From: Actinobacteria bacterium IMCC26077
Lineage (GTDB): Bacteria > Actinomycetota > Actinomycetes > Nanopelagicales > Nanopelagicaceae
Direction: 5' to 3'
Assembly (NCBI GenBank): GCA_002284915.1
Contig: CP015606.1
Span: 372,001 to 436,000, forward strand
DNA length: 64,000 bases
Shown here: positions 9,199-17,341 of the stretch, piece after piece
Position numbering within the stretch: the first letter of the stretch is position 1
Layout of the letters: each line of letters starts with the position of its first letter
Notes under the pieces: generated by a model
The model's database searches: none
Told to the model about the DNA's origin: nothing
The model's input: the letters and a program-made list of their open reading frames with translations, nothing else
Program-made: the position numbers and the translations under genes

Positions 9199-10616
9199 TT
9201 CGTTCTGACCTGTACATCAATGGCGAGTGGGTTCCCACTGCTAAGCGCCATCCGGTATATGACCCCAGCGATAATTCTGTTATCACCGAAATCGCCGTAG
9301 CTGGAGATAAAGAGGTTGATGCTGCGCTCGAGGCTGCAGCTGCTGCCTTCCCAACTTTTGCGAAGATGCCAGCTCGCGCTCGCGGTGAGATCTTGCGAAA
9401 AGCCTTTGAAATCATGATTGCCGAAGCCGATGATTTGGCGCGATTGGTCTCTCGGGAGAATGGCAAAGTCTTCTCCGATGCCAAGGGTGAGATTCTCTAC
9501 GCCGCCGAATTCTTCCGCTGGTTCTCTGAAGAAGCAGTCCGAGTCAATGGCGAATTCCGACATGCGCCAAGTGGCGATAAGCGAATCCTGGTAACCCATC
9601 AACCAGTTGGGGTTTCGCTGCTCATTACGCCGTGGAACTTTCCGGCGGCAATGGCAACGCGAAAGATTGGCCCCGCGGTTGCAGCAGGCTGCACAGTGAT
9701 TGTAAAACCTGCAATGGAAACTCCGCTCACGACTCTTGCTATTGCCGATATCTTGCATCGTGCAGGTTTGCCAGCAGGAGTAGTTAATGTCATCACGCCG
9801 ACTCCAGCGGGGCCGGCAGTCACCCGACTACTCGAAGATCCACGCGTGAAGAATCTTTCCTTTACTGGTTCTACCCAAGTAGGCAAGCTCTTGCTCAAGC
9901 AGGCAGCAGATCGCGTCATTCGTACCTCTATGGAATTAGGTGGGAACGCACCATTCATTGTGCTTGATGATGCGAATATCGATGATGCTGTTGCTGGAGC
10001 AATGCTTGCTAAACTCCGAAATGGTGGCGCTGCCTGCACCGCAGCAAATCGCTTCTATGTCTCAAAGAAAGTCGCAAAAGAATTTGTGGATAAGTTAACT
10101 GAAGCGATGTCCAAGATAAAGATGGCTTCTGGATTGACGGAAGGTGCGCAACTTGGCGCGAGCGTTTCAATCAAGGAACGCGACAAAATCGCCGACCTCG
10201 TTGATAGCTCTGTAAAGCAAGGTGGCAAAGTGACCTTAGGCGGTGCGAAACCTACAGGTGATGGCGCTTTCTATCCACCAACCGTGATGACTGTCGCTGC
10301 TGATAATGACATTTTGAAGGAAGAGATCTTCGGGCCAGTTGCAGTAGTGGTCACGGTCGATTCAGATGAAGAGGCGATCAGGCTGGCGAATGACACTGAT
10401 TATGGCCTGATTAGCTACGTTTATTCAGGCGCTTTAGATCGCGCAATTCGGGTCTCAGAGGCGATGGAGTCGGGTATGGTCGCGATCAACCGCGGCGTGA
10501 TCTCCGATCCAGCTGCGCCATTTGGTGGTTACAAAGAGAGCGGCTTAGGTCGTGAAGGAGGATTCGATGGCATCCACGAATTCCTCGAGAAGAAATATAT
10601 CGGGGTGACAATCTAA
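9195..10616 (+). CDS. NAD(P)-dependent aldehyde dehydrogenase, succinate-semialdehyde dehydrogenase-like
   Basis: This 473-residue ALDH has TPWNFPAAMATRK (cofactor and oxyanion region, near residue 140), SFTGSTQVGK, the general-base Glu in MELGGNAP, and the nucleophile Cys in NGGAACTAANR near residue 280. The C terminal PFGGYKESGLGREGG is typical of the GabD branch. It oxidises a semialdehyde or small aldehyde to the acid. In this operon the substrate may be an aldehyde released by keto-deoxy acid cleavage (lactaldehyde, glycolaldehyde) or a 2-ketoglutarate semialdehyde. The start overlaps the FAH gene by four bases. Confidence 0.88.
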   Translation: MIRSDLYINGEWVPTAKRHPVYDPSDNSVITEIAVAGDKEVDAALEAAAAAFPTFAKMPARARGEILRKAFEIMIAEADDLARLVSRENGKVFSDAKGEILYAAEFFRWFSEEAVRVNGEFRHAPSGDKRILVTHQPVGVSLLITPWNFPAAMATRKIGPAVAAGCTVIVKPAMETPLTTLAIADILHRAGLPAGVVNVITPTPAGPAVTRLLEDPRVKNLSFTGSTQVGKLLLKQAADRVIRTSMELGGNAPFIVLDDANIDDAVAGAMLAKLRNGGAACTAANRFYVSKKVAKEFVDKLTEAMSKIKMASGLTEGAQLGASVSIKERDKIADLVDSSVKQGGKVTLGGAKPTGDGAFYPPTVMTVAADNDILKEEIFGPVAVVVTVDSDEEAIRLANDTDYGLISYVYSGALDRAIRVSEAMESGMVAINRGVISDPAAPFGGYKESGLGREGGFDGIHEFLEKKYIGVTI

Positions 10617-10625
10617 GTAACTGCC

Positions 10626-11864
10626 GTGAACCTGCACCCGACGAGTAAACATAATCATAAGTTGATGCGCCTCCAGGCATTCTGGGGTGGCGCTGCCAAC
10701 GGCGCTTGGGTGATCTTCGCAATTCCCTATCTACTTCGCCTTAATGCATCAATCACTCTTATTAGTATTTATGTTGCGCTCACCTCACTTGGCCCATTGA
10801 TTATCGGCCCAATAGCGGCGGCAAACCTTCGAAATAGGGCGCAACAACGGCGCTGGATGTTGATCTGCGGTGTGGCATCTCGCATCTTCTTCTTTATGCC
10901 AGCGGTGGCGCTCCTCTTTGATAACCATCGCGCCGAAATCGCGATTGCGATGTTCTGCCTCTGCGCGATGCCCACCATTGTCTTTGGTGCACTCTGGTCG
11001 CCAACTCCAGGCGTGGTAGTCGAAGCCGAACATCAACCAATGATTGTGAATGCTCGCGTGCGAATAGCGAACATAGGCGCCTTATCTGCCAACGGTGTTA
11101 TCGGTTTGGGGATGATTTTTCTTCCCTTCCCCTTTAACTATGTCGCAGTCTTTGTCATCTCTGGCTCACTTGGCCTTGCTGAGATGTATGTCATCTCACG
11201 AATTATCTATCCAGAGTCCCCGCAAGCCTATTTAGATTCATTCAAGGAACATTTTGATATAAAGAAGATTCGAGCGGAGCGAAAGTTCTTTTATTTCCTC
11301 TTTGGTATCGGCTTGATTGTCAGCGCTTCTTCGGTAGCTGGGCCGCTGCAATCGGTCTATTTCATCAATGAACGTGGCGTCTCAGATCGCTGGATGGGAA
11401 TCTGGGCGATGGCACTTTCGGTTGGTGCAGTATTTGGCACTTTGATCTGGCGAAAACTGCAGACAACTCGCGGTAGCTATGCGATTTTTGCTTGGACAGT
11501 TCCCATTTCAGGGATCTATTTCTTGCTCATTATTCTTGCGCCAAATATCGAATTGATTCTGATTGCTACCCTTTTTGCAGGTTGGATGAATGCCGGAACA
11601 GATACCGGAATTTGGCTAGGGCTCTTCCGGTACGGCGGTGAAGAGCGGCGCACGATGCTGATTAATATCTATGTTGGCGTTGCGCTCGGGATTCCTTTTG
11701 TCGCAGCCTTCTTTATCCCATTCTTGACCAACCGGTTCACATTGACGGAAATTTTTATTGGGTCTTTCGTAATTCGCACCCTTGTAGGCCTATATTTCAA
11801 GATTCCGAGCGTCTATGCTCTGCTGAAAGATGATGTCCCGGCAACTTCCGATCAGAAGAGGTGA
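10626..11864 (+). CDS. MFS-type membrane transporter
   Basis: The 412-residue protein has about twelve hydrophobic segments in two halves separated by a charged loop (KEHFDIKKIRAERK, near residue 205), the layout of the major facilitator superfamily. A GTG at 10626 lies nine bases after the preceding stop. ATG 10668 (MRLQAFWGGAANG) is an alternative start that would place the first helix nearer the N terminus. The gene sits between catabolic enzymes, so uptake of a second related substrate or export of a product is likely. Its family within MFS cannot be set by eye. Confidence 0.75.
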   Translation: MNLHPTSKHNHKLMRLQAFWGGAANGAWVIFAIPYLLRLNASITLISIYVALTSLGPLIIGPIAAANLRNRAQQRRWMLICGVASRIFFFMPAVALLFDNHRAEIAIAMFCLCAMPTIVFGALWSPTPGVVVEAEHQPMIVNARVRIANIGALSANGVIGLGMIFLPFPFNYVAVFVISGSLGLAEMYVISRIIYPESPQAYLDSFKEHFDIKKIRAERKFFYFLFGIGLIVSASSVAGPLQSVYFINERGVSDRWMGIWAMALSVGAVFGTLIWRKLQTTRGSYAIFAWTVPISGIYFLLIILAPNIELILIATLFAGWMNAGTDTGIWLGLFRYGGEERRTMLINIYVGVALGIPFVAAFFIPFLTNRFTLTEIFIGSFVIRTLVGLYFKIPSVYALLKDDVPATSDQKR

Positions 11865-11874
11865 CTCTCAGTAA

Positions 11875-12660
11875 ATGTCTCATGTTTATGCTTCTGACGC
11901 TCTGAAAAATCGAATCGTTGTCATCACTGGTGGTGGTCGCGGAATTGGCAGTGGGATCTCGAAAGTCGTAGCAGCTGCTGGTGGCGAAGTGGTCATCATC
12001 TATCCCCATGATGGAGAGCGAGTCCACGCAGATAAGGTTATTGCGGAAATCGAGAGCAAGGGTGGACGTGCCAGCGCATATCGATGTGATATCGGAGTGC
12101 GCGCCGAGTGCGAGAGCGTAATCAACGAGATTATTCGCGATAAAGGGCGGATTGATGCGCTCGTTAATAACGCGGGAATCTGTGATTTCACACCTTTCGA
12201 GAAGATCACTCCAGAGATCTGGGATCGCCATTTGGCAGTTAATCTTTCGGGCCCGTTCTATCTCTCGCAGGCTGCTGTCGCGGATATGAAGCCACGGGGC
12301 AAGGGTGCCATCGTCAACATCAGCACCGTTTCTGCCTACCGTGGCGGCGATCGTCAGGTGCACTACATCGCGAGTAAAGGTGGGTTGAGTTCGCTCACTA
12401 CCGCGCTTGCTCATGAAATTGTCGAGACTGGCATTCGCGTCAATGCAATTCTTTGTGGTGGCGTTGCCACCGATATCAATATCCAACAGCGAGCGGATCG
12501 CGAGCGTGCAACGGGAAAGTCATGGCAGGAGCGGCCAGGTGTTCGCTCGATGGGCTTACCGGAGGATCTCGGTAATGCGGTGGTGTACTTGATTTCCGAT
12601 GCAAGTGAATGGGTAACGGGATCTCTAGTGTCCGTAGATGGCGGCGCGCTAATTAGTTAA
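11875..12660 (+). CDS. SDR family NAD(P)-dependent oxidoreductase
   Basis: A classical 261-residue short-chain dehydrogenase: cofactor motif TGGGRGIGSG (residues 19-28), VNNAGI, catalytic Ser in NISTVSAY and Tyr/Lys in YIASKGG, and the C-terminal VSVDGGALIS. The locus makes it a candidate for oxidation of a sugar to a lactone or of a 2-keto-3-deoxy acid to the diketo acid. It precedes the rhamnonate-dehydratase-like gene by twelve bases that contain a strong GGGGGAG ribosome-binding site, so the two are co-transcribed. Confidence 0.87.
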   Translation: MSHVYASDALKNRIVVITGGGRGIGSGISKVVAAAGGEVVIIYPHDGERVHADKVIAEIESKGGRASAYRCDIGVRAECESVINEIIRDKGRIDALVNNAGICDFTPFEKITPEIWDRHLAVNLSGPFYLSQAAVADMKPRGKGAIVNISTVSAYRGGDRQVHYIASKGGLSSLTTALAHEIVETGIRVNAILCGGVATDINIQQRADRERATGKSWQERPGVRSMGLPEDLGNAVVYLISDASEWVTGSLVSVDGGALIS

Positions 12661-12672
12661 GGGGGAGTTGCG

Positions 12673-13860
12673 ATGAAGATCGCAGATATCAAGGTCTATC
12701 TCACAGGTCCATACAAAAATGGTGAACCACCAGTTCAGCACTATCGCATCAACCCCAGTTGGCTCTCGCGGACTGAGATTGCCAATCCGATGTCCATTCA
12801 TCCAGAGTTTCGCCCGCGCCGTGAAATGTGGCTTGGTATGGGTGGGCGAACGATTGTGCAAGTGATTGCCGAAGATGGCAGTTATGGTTTAGGTGAGAGC
12901 GCAGGCGGTCGCGCATCAGCTGAAATTATTGCGCAGCATTTCAAGAAGCTTCTTGTTGGTCGCCAAGTTCACGAAGTAGAACGGAACTGGGACATCATGT
13001 GGCGGGCCTCGATGCCTTATGGTCGTAAAGGCGCACCTGTGATGGCGATCTCCGCTGTCGATTACGCGCTTTGGGATCTCTTAGCAAAGTCTCGACAAGA
13101 ACCGCTCTATGTCTCACTCGGCGGCGCTGCAAAAGATTCAGTGCAGTGTTATCTCACTGGAAATAACATCGAAGAGACGAAAGGTTATGGCTTCATGGGC
13201 CATAAGTTAGCGATGCCATACGGCCCAGCCTCTGGTCGTGCGGGAATGAACGGCAATGTCGAACTGGTCAAGCAAACGCGCGAGCAAGTCGGCTGGGATG
13301 TCGAGATCATGCTCGATTGCTACATGGCGTGGGATGTCGAATACACCATCAGAATGGCAGCGCTTTTGGAGCCTTATCGTTTGAAGTGGATCGAAGAAGT
13401 CCTGCCACCCGATGATTACGAGGGTTATTCGATTCTCAATAAGAAAATTACGAGCACTGCTATAGCAACTGGCGAACATGAGTACTCGCGATGGGGTTTC
13501 CAACAACTACTCGAAGTTCGTGGCTGTGAGATTCTCCAACCAGATATCCAATGGTGCGGAGGTCTTACAGAATCGAAGAAGATTTGCGCCTTGGCATCGA
13601 CAAAGGCGATTCCGGTGATTCCCCACGGTGGTGGATTACGCCCGTGGGATCTTGCATTGATCTTTGCTGAGGTAGGAATTCCTTATGCGGAGTACTTCAT
13701 CTTTGGTGAGATTAACCAGCCAAATCCTGATCCGATCTTCTCGGGAATTCATCATCCAATCGATGGTTGGTTCACGCCGCCACCAGGTATTGGCGCTGGC
13801 ATAGATTTCGCGCCCGATGCCCATGATTACCTCTACGAGATCACCGGCGAACTCAATTAA
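12673..13860 (+). CDS. L-rhamnonate dehydratase-like enolase-superfamily enzyme
   Basis: The 395-residue protein matches the rhamnonate dehydratase pattern better than any other family I recall. Marks are YLTGNN, the KLAMPYGP segment, MLDCYMAWDVEYT with its metal-ligand Asp, WIEEVLPPDD, ATGEHEYSR, LQPDIQWCGGLTE and IPHGGGLRPW with the catalytic His. That enzyme converts L-rhamnonate to 2-keto-3-deoxy-L-rhamnonate; related sugar acids are possible. The ATG at 12673 has GGGGGAG upstream. Its 3' end overlaps the convergent IclR gene by four bases. Side-chain differences in the capping domain could shift specificity to another 6-deoxy acid. Confidence 0.85.
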   Translation: MKIADIKVYLTGPYKNGEPPVQHYRINPSWLSRTEIANPMSIHPEFRPRREMWLGMGGRTIVQVIAEDGSYGLGESAGGRASAEIIAQHFKKLLVGRQVHEVERNWDIMWRASMPYGRKGAPVMAISAVDYALWDLLAKSRQEPLYVSLGGAAKDSVQCYLTGNNIEETKGYGFMGHKLAMPYGPASGRAGMNGNVELVKQTREQVGWDVEIMLDCYMAWDVEYTIRMAALLEPYRLKWIEEVLPPDDYEGYSILNKKITSTAIATGEHEYSRWGFQQLLEVRGCEILQPDIQWCGGLTESKKICALASTKAIPVIPHGGGLRPWDLALIFAEVGIPYAEYFIFGEINQPNPDPIFSGIHHPIDGWFTPPPGIGAGIDFAPDAHDYLYEITGELN

Positions 13861-14603
13861 CTGATTGCTTGCACTTTCTCAGAGAGTGAGTTGGTGCCTT
13901 CAGATAGCACAGTAAGTAGCCAGTCGCGGTAGGACGCTGAATCTTTTGGCATCGAGACGCTAATTGCAGCGACAGCGCGGTTGTTGTGATCCTTGATTGG
14001 TTTGGCGTAGCAGAAGATATCTTCGGTGTACTCGCCACGATCACGAGCAAAGCCAGTAAGTCGCACGCCCTCTAGTTCGCGCTTAAGTTGATCGAGTGAG
14101 GTGATCGTCCGAGGAGTGAACTTCTCAAAGTGGTAATCGGCAAATTTCTCATCGATTTCCTCTTCGCTATATGTAGAGAGAAGCGCCTTGCCGAGCGCGG
14201 TTGCATAGGAGGGGAGTCGGGCGCCGACCTCTGATTCCAAACGGATATCGCGGCGAGGTTGGTACTTACTTAAGTAGATGACCTCAGTGCCGTCGAGGGC
14301 AGCAAGTTGAACGCTTTCATTGAGTTCTTGTGCAATCCATTTCATTGTGGGGCGCGCGTGCTGGAGTAAATCTGAACTTCGGGCAGCTGCGCGACCAATT
14401 TCGAAGACTTTCAAGCCCAGGCTGTATCGATTACCGCGAACTTTGAGGTAATTCTCGTGAGACATGGAGTGAAGCAATTCATGGGCACTGCTCTTTGGAA
14501 TTTCGAGCAACTTGCTAATCTCAGAGAGAGTAAGACCGAGTGGATGATCACGCAGAAGCGTGAGAATGTGCATCACTCGAGTCGCTGACTTTACGTCGGT
14601 CAC
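13857..14603 (-). CDS. IclR family transcriptional regulator
   Basis: A 248-residue regulator with an N-terminal winged helix (SATRVMHILTLLRDHPLG, then LTLSEISKLLEIPKSSAHEL) and a C-terminal ligand-binding domain (from about residue 75; LALLSTYSEEE-like signature present as KALLSTYSEEE). The start is GTG with GAGG just upstream. It is convergent with the dehydratase operon and divergent from the SDR at 14745, with a 141-bp intergenic region that holds a TGGAATG/CATTCCA inverted repeat. It most likely senses a pathway intermediate and controls the cluster from 1 to 15527. Confidence 0.9.
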   Translation of the reverse strand: MTDVKSATRVMHILTLLRDHPLGLTLSEISKLLEIPKSSAHELLHSMSHENYLKVRGNRYSLGLKVFEIGRAAARSSDLLQHARPTMKWIAQELNESVQLAALDGTEVIYLSKYQPRRDIRLESEVGARLPSYATALGKALLSTYSEEEIDEKFADYHFEKFTPRTITSLDQLKRELEGVRLTGFARDRGEYTEDIFCYAKPIKDHNNRAVAAISVSMPKDSASYRDWLLTVLSEGTNSLSEKVQAIS

Positions 14604-14636
14604 GACCTCAAGCCCCCATTTCCGCTGCTATTGAGG

Positions 14637-14660
14637 TGGAATGTACTCCGCTCCATTCCA
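14637..14660. promoter_or_regulatory. Candidate IclR operator
   Basis: An inverted repeat TGGAATG (14637-14643) and CATTCCA (14654-14660) with a 10-bp spacer lies in the shared regulatory region of the divergent IclR and SDR genes. Many IclR-family sites contain TGGAA/TTCCA half sites, although usually with a shorter spacer. A second GGAAT/ATTCC-like element (GATTCCAG, 14694 on) lies nearer the SDR gene. Binding is inferred only. Confidence 0.35.
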
Positions 14661-14744
14661 GTTGGGAAGAGGCAAATTGGGCGAAATCTCGATAGATTCC
14701 AGCTCTACATGTGAAGTTCTACCAGGAGAATCGAGGAGCCCCGG

Positions 14745-15527
14745 ATGCGAAACAGTTCTTTCCCTGTTCAAGGAGATGGTGTCATTGTCACTGGAGCGGC
14801 GCGCGGGATTGGTGCGGCGACGGTAGCAAATCTGGTCGCACAAGGAATTCACGTTATTGCGGCAGATAGTAATGGTGAGCTGCTTCAAGAGACGTTGAAG
14901 AAAATCGATCCATCAGGCGCGCTCACCGTCGCAGTCACTGCAGACGTCACAAGCGAAGCAGAGTGCCAAAAGATTGCCAACGCCGCTGCCGCTCGAGGTG
15001 TCCGCATCAAAGGTCTGGTCAACAACGCAGCGGTAGGCGCATTTAACATGAGCGTTGAAAAAACTAGTTATGACGAATGGCAGCGAATCATCTCGATCAA
15101 TCTGACGAGTATCTACCTGATGTCTAAGTATGCGTTGCCACTAATTCGAAGCGCCGGTGGTGGTGCAGTCATCAACATTTCATCGATTCATGCTTTTGCA
15201 ACATCTACAGCGGTAGCTCCCTATGCCGCTGCAAAGGGCGGCGTGCTTGCTCTTACTCGCACGATGGCCCTTGATCTTGCGCCAGATAATATTCGTGTGG
15301 TCTCCATTCACCCCGGTGCAACTAATACCGCGATGCTTCAAGACCATGCCGATCGGGAAGGCAAGACCGTTGCTGAATTGGGCTTTCCGGCTAGTGATAA
15401 TGCGATTGGTCGAATCGCTGAACCCGAGGAAGTTGCCGATGTCATCGCTTTCGCGCTCTCTCGGGGTGCGAGCTTTATTACTGGTTCTTCCATTACGCCC
15501 GATGGCGGCATACTCGCGAAGTTCTGA
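14745..15527 (+). CDS. SDR family oxidoreductase, divergent from IclR gene
   Basis: This 260-residue short-chain dehydrogenase has TGAARGIGAAT (near residue 12), VNNAAVG, NISSIHAF with the catalytic Ser, YAAAKGG with Tyr and Lys, and the terminal SSITPDGGI. GAGGAG lies about a dozen bases upstream of the ATG. Its position divergent from the IclR regulator is that of a regulated catabolic gene. In deoxysugar pathways SDRs oxidise the free sugar at C1 or the keto-deoxy acid at C4; which step this one serves is not visible. Confidence 0.86.
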   Translation: MRNSSFPVQGDGVIVTGAARGIGAATVANLVAQGIHVIAADSNGELLQETLKKIDPSGALTVAVTADVTSEAECQKIANAAAARGVRIKGLVNNAAVGAFNMSVEKTSYDEWQRIISINLTSIYLMSKYALPLIRSAGGGAVINISSIHAFATSTAVAPYAAAKGGVLALTRTMALDLAPDNIRVVSIHPGATNTAMLQDHADREGKTVAELGFPASDNAIGRIAEPEEVADVIAFALSRGASFITGSSITPDGGILAKF

Positions 15528-15632
15528 TGAATAAGGGCAGATAAAGTCATATTGGTCAGAGAAAATCCGGAAAATGGCCGATTGCCCAGTATGACCTTCT
15601 CACCAGTAGCAACTGAGCGTAATCTCAGAGCC

Positions 15633-15824
15633 ATGCAACGCCCTATGGAGACCGAAAAGCTACTCACCCCCTCTGAGGTGGCATCGCTCTTTCGCGTCGA
15701 TCCAAAGACTGTCACCCGTTGGGCTAAGGCAGGCAAGCTCACCTCGATTCGCACCCTCGGTGGCCATCGTCGCTACCGCGAGAGCGAAGTGCGGAACCTG
15801 CTGAAAAACCTTCCCAACGGCTAA
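15633..15824 (+). CDS. bldC: BldC-like MerR-family DNA-binding protein
   Basis: The core LTPSEVASLFRVDPKTVTRW and the following KLTSIRTLGGHRRYRE are the strongly conserved signature of the actinobacterial regulator BldC, a small MerR-type winged-helix protein that binds DNA cooperatively without an effector domain. ATG 15633 gives 63 residues, close to the usual 60-70. In-frame ATG 15591 and TTG 15552 would add a non-conserved extension. The upstream segment carries an imperfect inverted repeat (GTCATATTGG at 15546-15555 and CCAGTATGAC at 15586-15595) that could serve autoregulation. In streptomycetes BldC controls development; in a planktonic cell its targets are unknown. Confidence 0.9.
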   Translation: MQRPMETEKLLTPSEVASLFRVDPKTVTRWAKAGKLTSIRTLGGHRRYRESEVRNLLKNLPNG

Positions 15825-15851
15825 TCATCACCGCTCGAGTACTCTTTACTT

Positions 15852-16049
15852 ATGAGCACATCTGGATCCCAGCCTGATTCCCAGCCTGATTCCCAGCGGG
15901 AGAAATTTCTAGAAGCCTTAGCGAAGAAAAAGGGCAAAGGGGCCAATCCAGGAAAAGGTGGCGCGAACTCTGGGCCCAAGATTTCTGGAGCGCAACAACG
16001 CGGAGGAATTTCACGTCAGAACGTGCAACGTAAATCTGGCGGCGCGTAA
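15852..16049 (+). CDS. Small basic DUF5302-like protein
   Basis: A 65-residue hydrophilic protein. It has a Ser/Gln-rich start with a repeated SQPD unit, a short helix (REKFLEALAKKKGK), a Gly/Lys-rich middle and a terminal QRKSGGA. This order resembles the actinobacterial DUF5302 family, whose members end in RRKSG; the match is by eye. The function is unknown. A TACTCT -10-like hexamer (15840-15845) lies only six bases before the ATG and no Shine-Dalgarno sequence is present, so translation from a leaderless mRNA is likely. It is convergent with the aminotransferase gene, with two bases between them. Confidence 0.65.
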   Translation: MSTSGSQPDSQPDSQREKFLEALAKKKGKGANPGKGGANSGPKISGAQQRGGISRQNVQRKSGGA

Positions 16050-16051
16050 AA

Positions 16052-17332
16052 CTACTTCAGGGCGCTTAACGCCGTATTGACTGCAATCAGAGTCTTTGCG
16101 ATGTCTTCATCGGTATGCGCTGCCGAGACGAACCATGTTCCTCGAGGCAGGATACGCACACCACGTTGCAGCAGCTCAAATGCAAAATCAAGATACTTCG
16201 CTCTATTTGCCGTCATCGCACTTCGATAATCGGTTGGGCCTTGTAAATCGAAGCGAACATTGAATACCGATGGATAACCAACAATCTCGAATACCAGATT
16301 ATGTTTAGTAAAGATCTCACGTAGACCATTCATCAACGCAGTTCCAGTTTTAGCAATCGCTTGATGCGGTTTTTCGGATTGGAGTAACTTCAACGTTGCC
16401 ACGGTCGCTGCCATCGAAACTGATTGTGAGTTGTAGGTACCACCATGCATCACTTTTGCATCGCCGATGAGCGCCATGATCTCTTTTTTGCCGGCAAGAG
16501 CAGCAACAGCAAAACCATTAGCAAGCGCCTTCCCGAAGATGGTGATATCTGGCGTAAGTCCGAGCACCTTTTGTGCACCACCGCTTGAAACGCGAAAGCC
16601 AGTAATTACCTCATCAATGATGTAAACCGCACCATATTTAGTGGTGAGTTCCCGTACCTTCTCAAGATAACCAGGGAGCGGAAGCACACCACCGGTGTTG
16701 AACATAATCGGTTCCATAATGACCGCCGCGACATCACCCTTAGCCAATTCGCGCTCGATTACCTCTGCGTTATTCCATGGCAAGACGATGAGATTTACCT
16801 CGTCCTCTTGGCCCAGAGTTCCAGGAAGCGGCGTTGGTGCCAGTGGATCACCCGCTGCAGCAGGATCAGGGGTGACGCTCCAGAGCACGTTGTCGAACCA
16901 ACCGTGATAGTGACCTTCGAATTTGATGACCTTCTTCTTCCCGGTAAAAGCGCGCGCAACGCGAAGGGCCGCTTGAACCGCCTCTGCTCCCGATGAGTTA
17001 AATCGAACTAACTCGGCCGCCGGAACGAGTTCGGTGATCAGCCGCGCTGCCTCATATTCGAGCGGTGTTTGCCCAGCAACGAGGATGCTCTGTTGTAGTT
17101 GAGCGCTCGCCGCATCGATGACTTCCTTGGGGCTATGGCCGAGAATCATCGGGCCCATGCCAGCGAAGTAATCGATGTAATCGTTGCCGTCGAGATCGAC
17201 TAAGTGTGCCTCGTACGCTCTTTGGAAGACGAGCGGATGGGGGCGCAACCCCGTGCGGTATCCGCTATTAACACCGCCAGCTACGTATGCCGATCCTGCT
17301 TCCCACGCCGCTTTTGACTTATCGAAATTCAT
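16052..17332 (-). CDS. Class III aminotransferase, glutamate-1-semialdehyde aminomutase-like
   Basis: The 426-residue PLP enzyme of fold type I shows KFEGHYHGWFD, the cofactor Asp in IIDEVITGFR and the Schiff-base Lys in IFGKALANGF. The N terminus (AYVAGGVNSGYR) and general pattern resemble HemL, but related transaminases acting on other amino acids share them. HemL genes normally sit with other haem genes; here the neighbour is an aldo/keto reductase ten bases upstream, so a catabolic or detoxifying transaminase is at least as likely. Another class III enzyme is at 48660. Confidence 0.82.
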   Translation of the reverse strand: MNFDKSKAAWEAGSAYVAGGVNSGYRTGLRPHPLVFQRAYEAHLVDLDGNDYIDYFAGMGPMILGHSPKEVIDAASAQLQQSILVAGQTPLEYEAARLITELVPAAELVRFNSSGAEAVQAALRVARAFTGKKKVIKFEGHYHGWFDNVLWSVTPDPAAAGDPLAPTPLPGTLGQEDEVNLIVLPWNNAEVIERELAKGDVAAVIMEPIMFNTGGVLPLPGYLEKVRELTTKYGAVYIIDEVITGFRVSSGGAQKVLGLTPDITIFGKALANGFAVAALAGKKEIMALIGDAKVMHGGTYNSQSVSMAATVATLKLLQSEKPHQAIAKTGTALMNGLREIFTKHNLVFEIVGYPSVFNVRFDLQGPTDYRSAMTANRAKYLDFAFELLQRGVRILPRGTWFVSAAHTDEDIAKTLIAVNTALSALK

Positions 17333-17341
17333 GCTCCGACT

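Noticed and set aside
16052-17332. Calling the aminotransferase hemL
   Set aside because: The pattern fits, but no haem gene is near and another class III enzyme is in the window, so the symbol was withheld.
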